NCBI GenBank assembly: GCA_045531335.1
Contig: JAZSDU010000048.1
Span: 1-64,000, forward strand
Length of the DNA: 64,000 nt
Reading direction: 5' to 3'
DNA from: CAG-452 sp045531335
GTDB taxonomy: Bacteria > Bacillota > Clostridia > TANB77 > CAG-508
Position numbers and translations under genes: made by a program. The notes under the pieces were generated by a model that was not told the origin of the DNA, did no database searches, and was given only the letters and a program-made list of their open reading frames with translations. Shown piece by piece: positions 53,166 to 61,758 of this stretch; position 1 is the first letter of the stretch, and every line of letters starts with the position of its first letter.

Positions 53166-54242
53166 TTATTTAACATATTCATTTAATGCTTTTGTTTTAA
53201 AATTTAGTTCTCCTATTTGTGAGGTTGGTATAAATCCTGGTTTTGCATTTATTAAGTCCGGTAATCTATTTACAATTGTAGCACATGTTAACTCTACTGT
53301 TGCAGGTCTTGCTACTGTTATCGTTGTATCTGGTTCTCCATATACTGTCCATTCATTTTTATCATAATCTTCACTTGAGTATACTTTACCAATACATTCA
53401 GATTCTATTGTTATTCCTTCCTCAGTTTCTGTTGTAACTATTGCGCTCATCCCTGTTGCATCACCTGCTTTAACTGTTTCTCCAAGTGTATCAGAATAAA
53501 TATCTTCTTTATGTGTTGTAGGAACTGTTACTTGTGTTTGTGATTTTACTTTTAATCCTAATTTATCACATAACCAACCATTTACATTCCACATATATGA
53601 TGGTAAATATTCTCCTGCTTTTATTATTTTTTGTCTTTCTTCATCACTTATTTTGTCTACTGATGCTACTTGTTCTTCAAATTCTTGCATTGTAAGTCCT
53701 GATCCATGAGCTCTTGCTAATGCTATTCCATAGTCTTCTACATTATAACTTGAACTACCTTTTATTTTTGTAATTTTTTGCGTTGAACCACAAATACTTG
53801 TTATTAATTGTCCCCAATATATGTCTTGGTACCCACTACCTGTTATTGTACATCCTGTTTGTTTTACAAGGTCATCTATTTTTTTAGTTAAGCTCGGATT
53901 TGAATTCCAAGAATAAAATGCTTCTTCGCATGTTGTAATTGCATTTATTCCAAGTTTTGCACATAGCATTAGTGGTTCCTCTAAATCGCTTAATAAACTC
54001 ATTGTTTCTACTATACATACATCCGGTTTTGTTTCTTTAAGCATATTTTCCGCATCTTTAAAGTCAATTACTTTTACTCCTAAATTTTCGGTGCCTATTA
54101 TTTGTCCTATATCTTTTCCTATAACTGTAGGATCTACATCAATTGCTCCTACTACTTCTCCACCTTTTTCTAAAACATACCTCATAGTATATTTTGCCAT
54201 TTTACCTGTACCTATTTGTACAACTTTTACTTTTTTATCCAT
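53166..54242 (-). CDS. Ord-like 2,4-diaminopentanoate dehydrogenase family protein
   Basis: A 358-residue NAD(P)-dependent dehydrogenase. The Rossmann motif is VVQIGTGKMAKYTMRYVLEKGGEVVGAID, and a DapB-like C-terminal domain follows. It matches the family of 2,4-diaminopentanoate dehydrogenase from clostridial ornithine fermentation, but no other ornithine-pathway genes (orr, ortA/B, oraS/E) are here, so the substrate is uncertain. Thioredoxin and thioredoxin reductase genes lie directly upstream on the same strand, a grouping also common in amino-acid (Stickland) fermenters. Confidence 0.72.
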   Translation of the reverse strand: MDKKVKVVQIGTGKMAKYTMRYVLEKGGEVVGAIDVDPTVIGKDIGQIIGTENLGVKVIDFKDAENMLKETKPDVCIVETMSLLSDLEEPLMLCAKLGINAITTCEEAFYSWNSNPSLTKKIDDLVKQTGCTITGSGYQDIYWGQLITSICGSTQKITKIKGSSSYNVEDYGIALARAHGSGLTMQEFEEQVASVDKISDEERQKIIKAGEYLPSYMWNVNGWLCDKLGLKVKSQTQVTVPTTHKEDIYSDTLGETVKAGDATGMSAIVTTETEEGITIESECIGKVYSSEDYDKNEWTVYGEPDTTITVARPATVELTCATIVNRLPDLINAKPGFIPTSQIGELNFKTKALNEYVK

Positions 54243-54278
54243 AAAGATTCCTCCTTATGAATAGTATGTTTAATTTTA

Positions 54279-54587
54279 CTAATTTAATGCATTTAATATA
54301 TCACTTTTACTTGTAACACCTATAAATCTCTTATATTCTATTCCATTTTTAAATACTACTATTGTGGGAATACTCATAACATTATATTTTACAGCAATAT
54401 CTTGTGCATTATCTACATTTAATTTACCTACTTTAATATTGCTATTTTCTTCTGCAATTTTATCTATAATTGGTGACATCATTTTGCATGGACCACACCA
54501 ATCTGCATAAAAATCTACAATAGCTGTTTGGTCTGAATTTAAAACCTCATTTTCAAAATTTTCGTTTGTTATTTTTAATACGCTCAT
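54279..54587 (-). CDS. trxA: Thioredoxin
   Basis: A 102-residue thioredoxin with the active site WCGPCKMM at about residues 31-38, the cis-proline region MSIPTIVVF, and standard length. AGGAGG precedes the ATG. It pairs with the thioredoxin reductase gene 125 bases upstream, separated by a palindromic repeat. Confidence 0.95.
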   Translation of the reverse strand: MSVLKITNENFENEVLNSDQTAIVDFYADWCGPCKMMSPIIDKIAEENSNIKVGKLNVDNAQDIAVKYNVMSIPTIVVFKNGIEYKRFIGVTSKSDILNALN

Positions 54588-54614
54588 TTTATTTCCTCCT
54601 TTATATTTATATTC

Positions 54615-54691
54615 TGTAAGGGCGAGGTTCCACCCTCGCCCGCAAAATTTTAATTATGTTCTACGGGTCGGGATGGAACCCGACCCCTACA
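54615..54691. repeat. TAGGGG/CCCCTA palindromic repeat, copy 5
   Basis: TGTAAGGGCGAGG...CCTCGCCCG and ACGGGTCGGG...CCCGACCCCTACA form two hairpins with an AT-rich middle. It sits between trxB and trxA and may uncouple their expression. Confidence 0.8.
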
Positions 54692-54711
54692 ACCTTTGCA
54701 ATATAATTCAA

Positions 54712-55575
54712 CTAATCTTTATTCTTCAAATATTTAATTGCCTCTAACCCTGCTACTGTACCTTGGTATACCGCTTTTGATATTTGTAATAATCCTTCTG
54801 TACAGTCTCCGCATGCATAAATTCCTGGTATATTTGTTTCCATCTTTTCATTTACTATTATCTTATTATTTTTAGTAATTATTCCTAATTTTTTTGCAAA
54901 TTCCTGGCTTCCTGCTATTCCTTCTGCAATAAATATTCCATCTGTTTTTAATGTACTGTTATCACTAAATTCTATTTCTTCTGCTCTTAATTCTCCTCTT
55001 ATTTCTCTAATTTCTTTGTTATTAACTTTTACATTGTCTGCTCTTATTTCTGGAGCATTTTTCCCATTTGTTAATATCGTTATTTCTTTAGTTATATTTA
55101 TTAAATCATTTGTTTCAGATATTGCGTAATTACCGCTTCCAATTACTACAACATTTTTATCTTTATAAAAAAAGCCATCACAAATTGCACAATAGCTGAT
55201 CCCTTTTCCTTCAAATTCTTTTACTCCTTTAATATTAGGTGTATTCTTTTTATTTCCTGTAGCAAGTATTACTACTTTTGAATTATATTTGTTTTTAGAT
55301 GTTGCAACAGCGAATCCTTCTTCTTCAAATTCAATTTTTATTACTTCTTCATTTTTTATATCTATATCTAAATTTTTAGCTTGATTTATTCCATCTTCGT
55401 ATAATTTTTTACCATCTATGCCGTTCTCAAACCCATAATAATTTTCTATTTTTTCTGTTTTCTCTAAACTAGATTTGTCATTATATATAATTAATGGATT
55501 TAAATTTGCTCGTTTTATATATAGTCCTGATGTTATTCCTGCCGGCCCTGCTCCTATAATAATCACGTTATACAT
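54712..55575 (-). CDS. trxB: Thioredoxin reductase-like flavoprotein
   Basis: A 287-residue FAD/NADPH enzyme. It has GAGPAGITSGLY at the N-terminus, the redox-active pair CAIC in GISYCAICDGFFY, the NADPH site GSGNYAISE and the closing IPGIYACGDCTEG. It reduces the adjacent thioredoxin. The GxGNYA variant and short length match the clostridial group, some of which are ferredoxin-dependent. Confidence 0.9.
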   Translation of the reverse strand: MYNVIIIGAGPAGITSGLYIKRANLNPLIIYNDKSSLEKTEKIENYYGFENGIDGKKLYEDGINQAKNLDIDIKNEEVIKIEFEEEGFAVATSKNKYNSKVVILATGNKKNTPNIKGVKEFEGKGISYCAICDGFFYKDKNVVVIGSGNYAISETNDLINITKEITILTNGKNAPEIRADNVKVNNKEIREIRGELRAEEIEFSDNSTLKTDGIFIAEGIAGSQEFAKKLGIITKNNKIIVNEKMETNIPGIYACGDCTEGLLQISKAVYQGTVAGLEAIKYLKNKD

Positions 55576-55589
55576 AAAATTCTCTCCTT

Positions 55590-56165
55590 TTATATATTTG
55601 TTAGAATTTCAAAATTCTTATGTTTTCTTTTTTCTCCCCATATATAATTATAAATAATTAATAAATCATTTAATATATCATCATCTTTTTTAGAGGACGA
55701 CAACACATATACTGAAAACACAACATTCGATAAATTTATATCAATTTCTGAATTAACAAATCCTAATTTTTCGTAAAACTCTATTCTTCTTCGTCTTATA
55801 TCGTTTTCTTTTTCGTTTTTACCTAGTCCTGCTTTTTCTACTTCTGCAAATAAACCATAATATTTTTCACTAATTATTTTATTTAATTCTTTTATAGCTT
55901 GTTTTCCAAATCCTTTACATTGATATATAGGTAATATAGCTAAAAAATCTAACAATACATATCTACTATCTCCATTTGCAGTTTGAGTTATAATAAATCC
56001 TACAAGTTTGTTTTTCTCTATTATTTTATAAAAATTTGTAACTTTATTATTATAACCACGTTTTAAAATCTTATATGATTTCCTTTCTGCACTAGGAAAT
56101 ATCTTTTTATAATGTTTATAAATATCTTTCTTAAATTCATTAATTTCTATAAGCTTTAATTTCAT
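55590..56165 (-). CDS. GNAT-family acetyltransferase
   Basis: A 191-residue protein. The acetyl-CoA motif is YVLLDFLAILPIYQCKGFGKQAIKELN at about 88-114, and EKLGFVNSEIDINL follows. The substrate cannot be deduced. It lies 14 bases upstream of trxB and 12 downstream of the YwaF-like gene, so it may be co-transcribed. Confidence 0.8.
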   Translation of the reverse strand: MKLKLIEINEFKKDIYKHYKKIFPSAERKSYKILKRGYNNKVTNFYKIIEKNKLVGFIITQTANGDSRYVLLDFLAILPIYQCKGFGKQAIKELNKIISEKYYGLFAEVEKAGLGKNEKENDIRRRRIEFYEKLGFVNSEIDINLSNVVFSVYVLSSSKKDDDILNDLLIIYNYIWGEKRKHKNFEILTNI

Positions 56166-56177
56166 TTATTTACCTCT

Positions 56178-56966
56178 TTAGTGATTATAAATTTCTTCTT
56201 TTTCTTCAATTTTATTATTCTCTTGTTTAATCTCTTGTTTATTTTTCAATAAACAATATATTCCATAGACCGTATAAAATGGCATTGTTGCTTGAGCTAT
56301 TATCATTACTAGTGGGAATATTTTTCCTGTATTATTGTATATTATCTCTATGTATGTTCCTGGATAGTTTTGTGATATAAACATCAAATTACTATCGCAT
56401 TTCAAATTAACAACATATGCAACAGCACTTATTATAACTATTATTGCAGAATAATAAATAATATCTCTCTTTTCTATTGTTGTATATTTTGTAATTAGCA
56501 TTAATAAACCTATATATACCATTATTCCATGTAACACAAAACTATGTATGCTTATGTAATGAATCATTGGATAACTTGTTAAAGATGTAAGTGGATATAG
56601 TAAAAATATTAATCCTGCTATTATTCCTCCAGTAGATAAAAAAACATCTCCCATTTCCTTTAATGTCCCTTTGCAGTATCCACTAAATATTCCTGCGTAT
56701 AAAATAAGGCTACAAAAATATAATGGAACATATTTGTTTACAGCATCAATTCCATAGTTTTTTATATTGAATATAATTTTTATTATTTCCAATATCCATA
56801 AAAAAATTGTAGTTTTTCTAATTAATTTTTTCACATTTTCTTTTTCCATATTTTTGGTAAATTTAAGAGCAATCACCACACAAATTGTTGTTATTGCTAG
56901 TAATATAAAATGCTCTATTGAAAACATACCACATGGGATTACTTCATTAGCACTTTTAAATAACAT
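56178..56966 (-). CDS. YwaF/TIGR02206-like integral membrane protein
   Basis: A 262-residue membrane protein with about seven helices. It includes the segments VPLYFCSLILYAGIFSG and ISIHSFVLHGIMVYIGLL, typical of the YwaF (TIGR02206) family of unknown function. The C-terminal tail is charged (KNKQEIKQENNKIEEKEE). Confidence 0.75.
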   Translation of the reverse strand: MLFKSANEVIPCGMFSIEHFILLAITTICVVIALKFTKNMEKENVKKLIRKTTIFLWILEIIKIIFNIKNYGIDAVNKYVPLYFCSLILYAGIFSGYCKGTLKEMGDVFLSTGGIIAGLIFLLYPLTSLTSYPMIHYISIHSFVLHGIMVYIGLLMLITKYTTIEKRDIIYYSAIIVIISAVAYVVNLKCDSNLMFISQNYPGTYIEIIYNNTGKIFPLVMIIAQATMPFYTVYGIYCLLKNKQEIKQENNKIEEKEEIYNH

Positions 56967-57145
56967 ATTTTAGTACACCTCTTTGCTACATCTATTATAA
57001 TATTTATATTTTTAAATTTCTCTTCTATTCATGGTTATATTATCATATTTGTTTTAAAAAAGAAAGTATGCTAATTAAATTTTCAATCATCACATTTTTG
57101 TGATGATTGAAAATTTAAACTTAAGAACCTTTGTTTGTTTTTGTG

Positions 57146-57174
57146 TTGACATTTTAATTTAATAATTGTATAAT
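57146..57174 (+). promoter_or_regulatory. Strong SigA promoter of the small-toxin transcript
   Basis: TTGACA, 17 bases, then TATAAT: a perfect consensus promoter, rare in this window. Transcription should begin near 57181, exactly at the left arm of a long inverted repeat. Confidence 0.85.
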
Positions 57175-57180
57175 TTTGGA

Positions 57181-57436
57181 AGAAAACAAGGAAAGCAGAA
57201 TGTGGTGTCATCTCATATTTCTTAAGGAAAGTGAGGTGATTTGTATGTTAGAAGAAGTTTTATTACAATTATTGATTTTATCTTTAATTAACAATATAGC
57301 TTTTGCTCTCATCTCTCTTATTTTAATTATAGCTCTGGTTATAATTACATATAAAGAGAATCACATCTCTGCTAGTCATTAGAGATGTGATTCAAAATCA
57401 ATCCTGATGGCACCACATTTTGTGGACCTTGTTTTC
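57181..57436 (+). other. Transcript bounded by long inverted repeats (type I TA layout)
   Basis: The 5' segment 57181-57211 and the reverse complement of 57406-57436 share AGAAAACAAGG and AATGTGGTG-N-CAT, separated by seven differing bases. The start of the mRNA can therefore fold back on its 3' end. Inside lies a perfect 13-base hairpin (57358-57370 with 57381-57393) overlapping the toxin stop codon. This end-to-end pairing is typical of type I toxin mRNAs. Confidence 0.65.
57245..57382 (+). CDS. Hydrophobic 45-residue peptide, type I toxin candidate
   Basis: A peptide opening MLEEVLLQLLILSLINNIAF. One long membrane helix spans nearly the whole chain and a short polar tail ends KENHISASH. 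AGGTG lies eight bases before the ATG. Size, single helix and polar C-terminal tail match membrane toxins of the Fst/TxpA/BsrG type or holin-like toxins of clostridia. It is driven by a consensus promoter, and its mRNA has complementary ends. The antisense RNA antitoxin should arise from the opposite strand or an overlapping region, but I cannot place its promoter with certainty. Confidence 0.65.
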   Translation: MLEEVLLQLLILSLINNIAFALISLILIIALVIITYKENHISASH

Positions 57437-57474
57437 TTTATTATATTATTTTTATATCATTTTGTCAAATCATT

Positions 57475-59133
57475 TTATACTATCATTCCATCTTGCATAG
57501 TAATAATCTTATTACACAATTTTGTTGTTTCTAATCTATGCGCAATTATTATACTTATTTTTTCTTTTGTTACCTCTTCTATTGCATTTTTTACTAACAT
57601 TTCTGCATTGTTACTTAAATTTGATGTTACTTCATCTAATATTATCAAATCCGGATTTATAGCCATTATTCTTGCAAAGTTAATAAGTTGTTTTTCTCCA
57701 GTTGATAAAATATCTGGATTGTCAAATATATTTGTGTTGTACCCATCTTCTAAAGTCATTATCTTGTCATGTAGTTTTAATCTCTTAAATATATTTTCTA
57801 TTTCTTCTTCTTTTATTTCTTTATTAACATACCTTATATTATCAATTATTGTGCTTGGTAAGAGTTGAACATCTTGCATTATATAACCTATATTACTTCT
57901 TAGTGATGATACACTATAGTTTTTATAATCACTACTATTTATTAAAATTTTTCCATCTTTAGGTTCATAAAATCTGCACAATAAATTTGTTATTGTACTT
58001 TTTCCGCTTCCAGTTTTTCCAACTAAAGCAATTTTATCATTTTGATTAATTTTCAAATTAAATTTTCTAATAGTTTTTTGATTGTCATTATATGAAAAAT
58101 TTACATCTCTAAATTCTATAGAAGTTATTCCTTTTAGTTCTTGTCCTTTGTCAATTTCTTCTACATTTTCTATTGATAAAAATCTAAGTATTTTTGAATA
58201 CGCAACAAATGCTTTATTAAAATCCGTCAAACGCCTTATAAACCAATTAAATTCATATCCAAGATTTCCACTATAATCAATTAGCAGCATTATTTCTGCA
58301 TAAGATGCTAATCCCTTAACAAGATTATTTCCACAAAAATATATTATCAAAGGTATTGAAAGCGATGTTATAAATGTAAATATACTGTTGTATTTTGCAA
58401 CAATTTTTTCTACCTTTTTATTTTCTGAAGAAAATTCTCTTAATCTTACTTCTAATTCTTGTATTTTATTATCTATAATTTCTAATGTTTTTATTTCTAA
58501 AAAACCTTGAATCCCCTCATTTATTAATGCGTATATTTCTATGTTGGTTTTTCTTATTTCATTTATTTCTTTTAGCGTTTTTTTATTGAAATATATTGTT
58601 ACAAAATACCCTGTTACATATAACCCTATGATTAATAAAGTTATTTTTAAATCTATAAACATTAAAAATATTGCTGCTATTAAAAATCTTATAACTCCCA
58701 TAAAATACATTTCTACTATTATATCTGGAAATAACTTTCCTGATTCATATGTATCGTTTTGCATAAATTGCATTATCGTTCCAGAAGTATTTTCATCATA
58801 AAATTTTGTATTAATCTGTTGTAATTTATTAAATACTTTTTCTCTTAATTCTCCTTGCATTACCCTTTGTAAAATGCATCTCATATCACAATGTTTTAAC
58901 ACCATATAACTTTGTATTAATATTCCTACAATAAATACTGCAGAATATACAAATACACCTTTTATATTTCCACTTGGAATTTCTACATTTATAATTTTCT
59001 TTGTTATATATATTGCTAAAAGGACCTCCATAATAAACGCTACTTCAATAAGTAAAAATAACTGTACCATTTTTTTATGATGTCCTGCATGTTTATACAT
59101 TTTATACAAATCTTTTAATTTTTTTGATTTCAT
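57475..59133 (-). CDS. ABC exporter (fused membrane and ATPase domains), second of a pair
   Basis: A 552-residue type IV ABC half-transporter. Six helices occur in residues 20-290, Walker A is GKTGSGKST at about 355, the signature is a divergent LSTGEKQLINFAR in place of LSGGQ, and Walker B is LIILDEVTS. The ATG at 59133 follows GGGAG. It lies downstream of another ABC half-transporter (59256-60951) and the two probably form a heterodimer. The degenerate signature (STGEK) fits the asymmetric site of such exporters. Possible substrates are peptides or drugs. Confidence 0.85.
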   Translation of the reverse strand: MKSKKLKDLYKMYKHAGHHKKMVQLFLLIEVAFIMEVLLAIYITKKIINVEIPSGNIKGVFVYSAVFIVGILIQSYMVLKHCDMRCILQRVMQGELREKVFNKLQQINTKFYDENTSGTIMQFMQNDTYESGKLFPDIIVEMYFMGVIRFLIAAIFLMFIDLKITLLIIGLYVTGYFVTIYFNKKTLKEINEIRKTNIEIYALINEGIQGFLEIKTLEIIDNKIQELEVRLREFSSENKKVEKIVAKYNSIFTFITSLSIPLIIYFCGNNLVKGLASYAEIMLLIDYSGNLGYEFNWFIRRLTDFNKAFVAYSKILRFLSIENVEEIDKGQELKGITSIEFRDVNFSYNDNQKTIRKFNLKINQNDKIALVGKTGSGKSTITNLLCRFYEPKDGKILINSSDYKNYSVSSLRSNIGYIMQDVQLLPSTIIDNIRYVNKEIKEEEIENIFKRLKLHDKIMTLEDGYNTNIFDNPDILSTGEKQLINFARIMAINPDLIILDEVTSNLSNNAEMLVKNAIEEVTKEKISIIIAHRLETTKLCNKIITMQDGMIV

Positions 59134-59177
59134 CTTTTGCTCCCACATTAATTTTTATTAAGTAATACGTTTAAATC

Positions 59178-59252
59178 GAGCGGACATCCGTTAGCTGTGC
59201 GAATTTATAAGCTACAGATAACGCATACACAGTAGGGTCGTCCGCCCCTACA
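59178..59252. repeat. TAGGGG/CCCCTA family repeat, degraded copy
   Basis: GCGGACATCCG and AGTAGGGTCGTCCGCCCCTACA flank an AT-rich middle. The right end fits the family, while the left end is eroded. It lies between the two ABC transporter genes. Confidence 0.55.
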
Positions 59253-59255
59253 TAT

Positions 59256-60951
59256 CTATGCCAGTTTCAATTCATTAGTCTTTTTCACTGTTGTTGTGTT
59301 GTTTTCTATATATATTACTTTATCTACATATTCTGTTATTTTTAAATCATGTGTTATAAATATCATTGTTTTTTCGTTATATTTGTTTATTAAATTTACT
59401 AGGATTTTTTCTTTTGTGTTATTATCAATTTTATTAAATGCCTCATCAAAAATAACTGTTGGTTTATCATTTACTAATGTTCTTGCTATTGAAATTCTTT
59501 GTTTTTGTCCTCCTGAAAGTTTTGTTCCTCTTTCACCAACAAAAGTATTTTCTTTTTCTTCAAATCTTTGAATGTCATCATATATTTCTGCATCTTTAAG
59601 TATCTTATCTATGTTGCTTGTTTCACCGTTTTTTAATAAAACATTTTCTAAAATTGTGCCTTTAAATAAATATGAATTTCCATCAACTAATTCTACATAT
59701 TCTCTTATATTGCTTTTATTTAACCTTTTTGTATTATGATTATTGATATATATATTCCCGTTATATTCATTAAATCCTAATATAGCTTTTGATAATAAAC
59801 TCTTTCCGCTTCCATTATCACCAAGAATTGCAACTTTTTCTCCTTTTTGTATAATAAAGTTTAAATCTTTTAGCATTGATTTATTTCCAGTAAGTATACT
59901 TACGTTACTAAAAATAATATCCCCATTTAGTTCAAATGAATCTTTATCATTGCTCTCTTCTTTTAATTTAAGCATTTTACTTATTTTTTTACTTATCGCA
60001 TAAAACTCATCAATTGAATCTAAGTTCGCTCCTAATTGTAGAAAATAGTCAAATATCTTTTCTGCATAATTTAATAATACTGTTATTCCTCCGTATAGTC
60101 ATTGTTCCATTTATAACAGACATTCCTCCGATTATAAATATAATTGGAGTTCTTAAATATGTAATGTGATCACTCATGATTTCATAAAATAAAATTAGTT
60201 TTATTAATTTTACATTACTCTCAGTACATTCATCATTTAAAACTTTATATCTCTGTTTTTCTTCATTTTGTTTATTTAGCATCCTTATTAATTTAAAATT
60301 ATTAAGATTTAACATTGTTGCGCCTAATAATTTTTTCCTAGTTCTAATACATTCTTCTATTTGCTTGTCCAATCTTTTCAAATACCAAAAAGAAAACAAT
60401 ATCATAATCAAAAAAGTAATTACAAAATATATTGTTATAGCTATATTTAAACCAACTGTTTCGGTTATTATAAAAATAGTTAGAAATATAATATCAATTA
60501 TCATATTAAACTGATTATTAAAAAAGTTAGAATAAATATCTGCATCTTCTGTAATTCTTTGTAAAATCTCAGTTTTATCATATGAATTATAGCTTTTGTA
60601 TTCTAGTTTTAATACATGTTTAAATAATTCTAATTTTACATTAGCATTTATTTTTAACTTAAACTTACTTGTTATTACATTTCTTAAATAACTCACAAAC
60701 ATAAGCAATAAATTAATTACAATAATAATTGCTGATATTATTAGTAAATTATGCATATAGTTATTTGTTAATATTTGTTTAATAATTACAGGTAAGTTCT
60801 CATAATTATTGTATATTACATTATCTATCGCATATTTTACATATATTGCTGTTTGCAAAGTTAAATAAGAAAAAATTATACTTAAAATAAGGAGCAAAAA
60901 AATATATCTTTTTGTTCCTTTTAGTCCAATTGTTATTACATTATTTTTCAT
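59256..60951 (-). CDS. ABC exporter, first of a pair, read through a CGG +1 shift
   Basis: A half-transporter. The membrane domain (residues 1-285) ends in the zero frame at IIGGMSVINGTMTI. CGG (60093-60091) follows, and the zero frame stops 14 codons later. Skipping the C gives MTI-G-GITVLLNYAEKIFDYF, the conserved end of the transmembrane domain (the usual LTxG motif). It then joins the ATPase domain: Walker A GDNGSGKSLL, signature LSGGQKQRISIAR, and TVIFDEA. The full product is 564 residues. Without the shift the membrane and ATPase domains are separate, and the ATPase piece has no good start. Confidence 0.9.
60091..60093 (-). other. CGG +1 frameshift site 5 (ABC exporter)
   Basis: Zero frame: ACT ATA CGG AGG AAT AAC. 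Resumed frame: ACT ATA (C)GGA GGA ATA ACA GTA. There are 286 codons before and 278 after, including the stop. Confidence 0.9.
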
Positions 60952-60962
60952 TTGTTAATCCT

Positions 60963-61127
60963 TTAAAATTTTATTTCTTTATCCATATATGGATTTTTAC
61001 TATCAAATTCCATATTTAATTCATTTGCAATACCGTTTTCAATATTGCTAAGCATGAAATTAGCATATTCTCCTTCGTTTATATTATTAAGTCCGTTTAT
61101 GTTTTTATTAAAATTGTATATGTTCAA
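60963..61127 (-). CDS. 54-residue peptide upstream of the ABC exporters
   Basis: A TTG-started ORF with GGAGGTG eight bases upstream. It ends about 10 bases before the first ABC exporter gene. The peptide is Asn- and Glu-rich, opens NIYNFNKNINGLNNINEGEY and ends DSKNPYMDKEIKF. It has no cysteine and no double-glycine leader, but its place directly ahead of two exporter genes suggests an exported peptide or regulator. This is an inference from position only. Confidence 0.55.
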   Translation of the reverse strand: MNIYNFNKNINGLNNINEGEYANFMLSNIENGIANELNMEFDSKNPYMDKEIKF

Positions 61128-61200
61128 TATAAAAACACCTCCAATTAAATCTATTATAATTATAGATTTAATTAAAAGGTGTTTCTCTACTTTTTTGATA

Positions 61201-61743
61201 TTAAATTTGTTTATTTTTCTTCTCTTTAAAATATCCGTATATTGCAGATATAGTTAAAATACTTTCTAATATTATTCCAAATATAGACATTATATAAATA
61301 TTATATGCTATCCATAATATTCCTATTGGTAATCCTAGTATTTTGTATATAGTTGTTTTCTTTTGCCATACAGAATATGTATATAACATTGTTGCAAAAA
61401 CAGATAGTAGACTCAAGAATCCATCATATGTAAACACTGTTGATAATAATGATATTAGATATAGTACAGCTAATATAACAATATCTTTTTTTGATATTTT
61501 CTCACTTTTTCCATTTTTCTTTTCATCAACCATAAATATAATATTTCTAAATAGCGCTACAAAGCACATTGCAAGTCCAGTATATGCTTGTAAAAACACA
61601 TATGATATTCCATTTGCAATCAATGATACAAAACTATATATTAAAATGGTTTTTCTTGATTTTGCTTGATAACTTAATACCAAAAACAAATAACTAATTA
61701 TTATAAATACTTGTGATAATATATATTCTAGAGTTAGTTCCAT
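61201..61743 (-). CDS. YgjV-like membrane protein
   Basis: A 180-residue protein with about six short membrane helices. It has YLFLVLSYQAKSRKTILIY near the N-terminus and LGLPIGILWIAYNIY in the last third, typical of the YgjV inner-membrane family of unknown role. It lies between a GNAT gene and the small peptide/ABC cluster on the same strand. Confidence 0.72.
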   Translation of the reverse strand: MELTLEYILSQVFIIISYLFLVLSYQAKSRKTILIYSFVSLIANGISYVFLQAYTGLAMCFVALFRNIIFMVDEKKNGKSEKISKKDIVILAVLYLISLLSTVFTYDGFLSLLSVFATMLYTYSVWQKKTTIYKILGLPIGILWIAYNIYIMSIFGIILESILTISAIYGYFKEKKNKQI

Positions 61744-61758
61744 TTTCCCACCTCTTTT

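Noticed and set aside
53166..54242. Dihydrodipicolinate reductase (DapB) for the Ord-like gene
   Set aside because: The protein is about 100 residues longer than DapB and matches the diaminopentanoate dehydrogenase-like layout better; kept as a family-level call.
18433..60951. Homopolymer sequencing error as the cause of the CGG-associated frameshifts
   Set aside because: None of the seven sites lies in a homopolymer run, all add a C directly before a GGN codon in the same codon phase, and two true homopolymer indels elsewhere (28747, 63948) look different. A systematic artefact is still possible and is listed as a refutation test.
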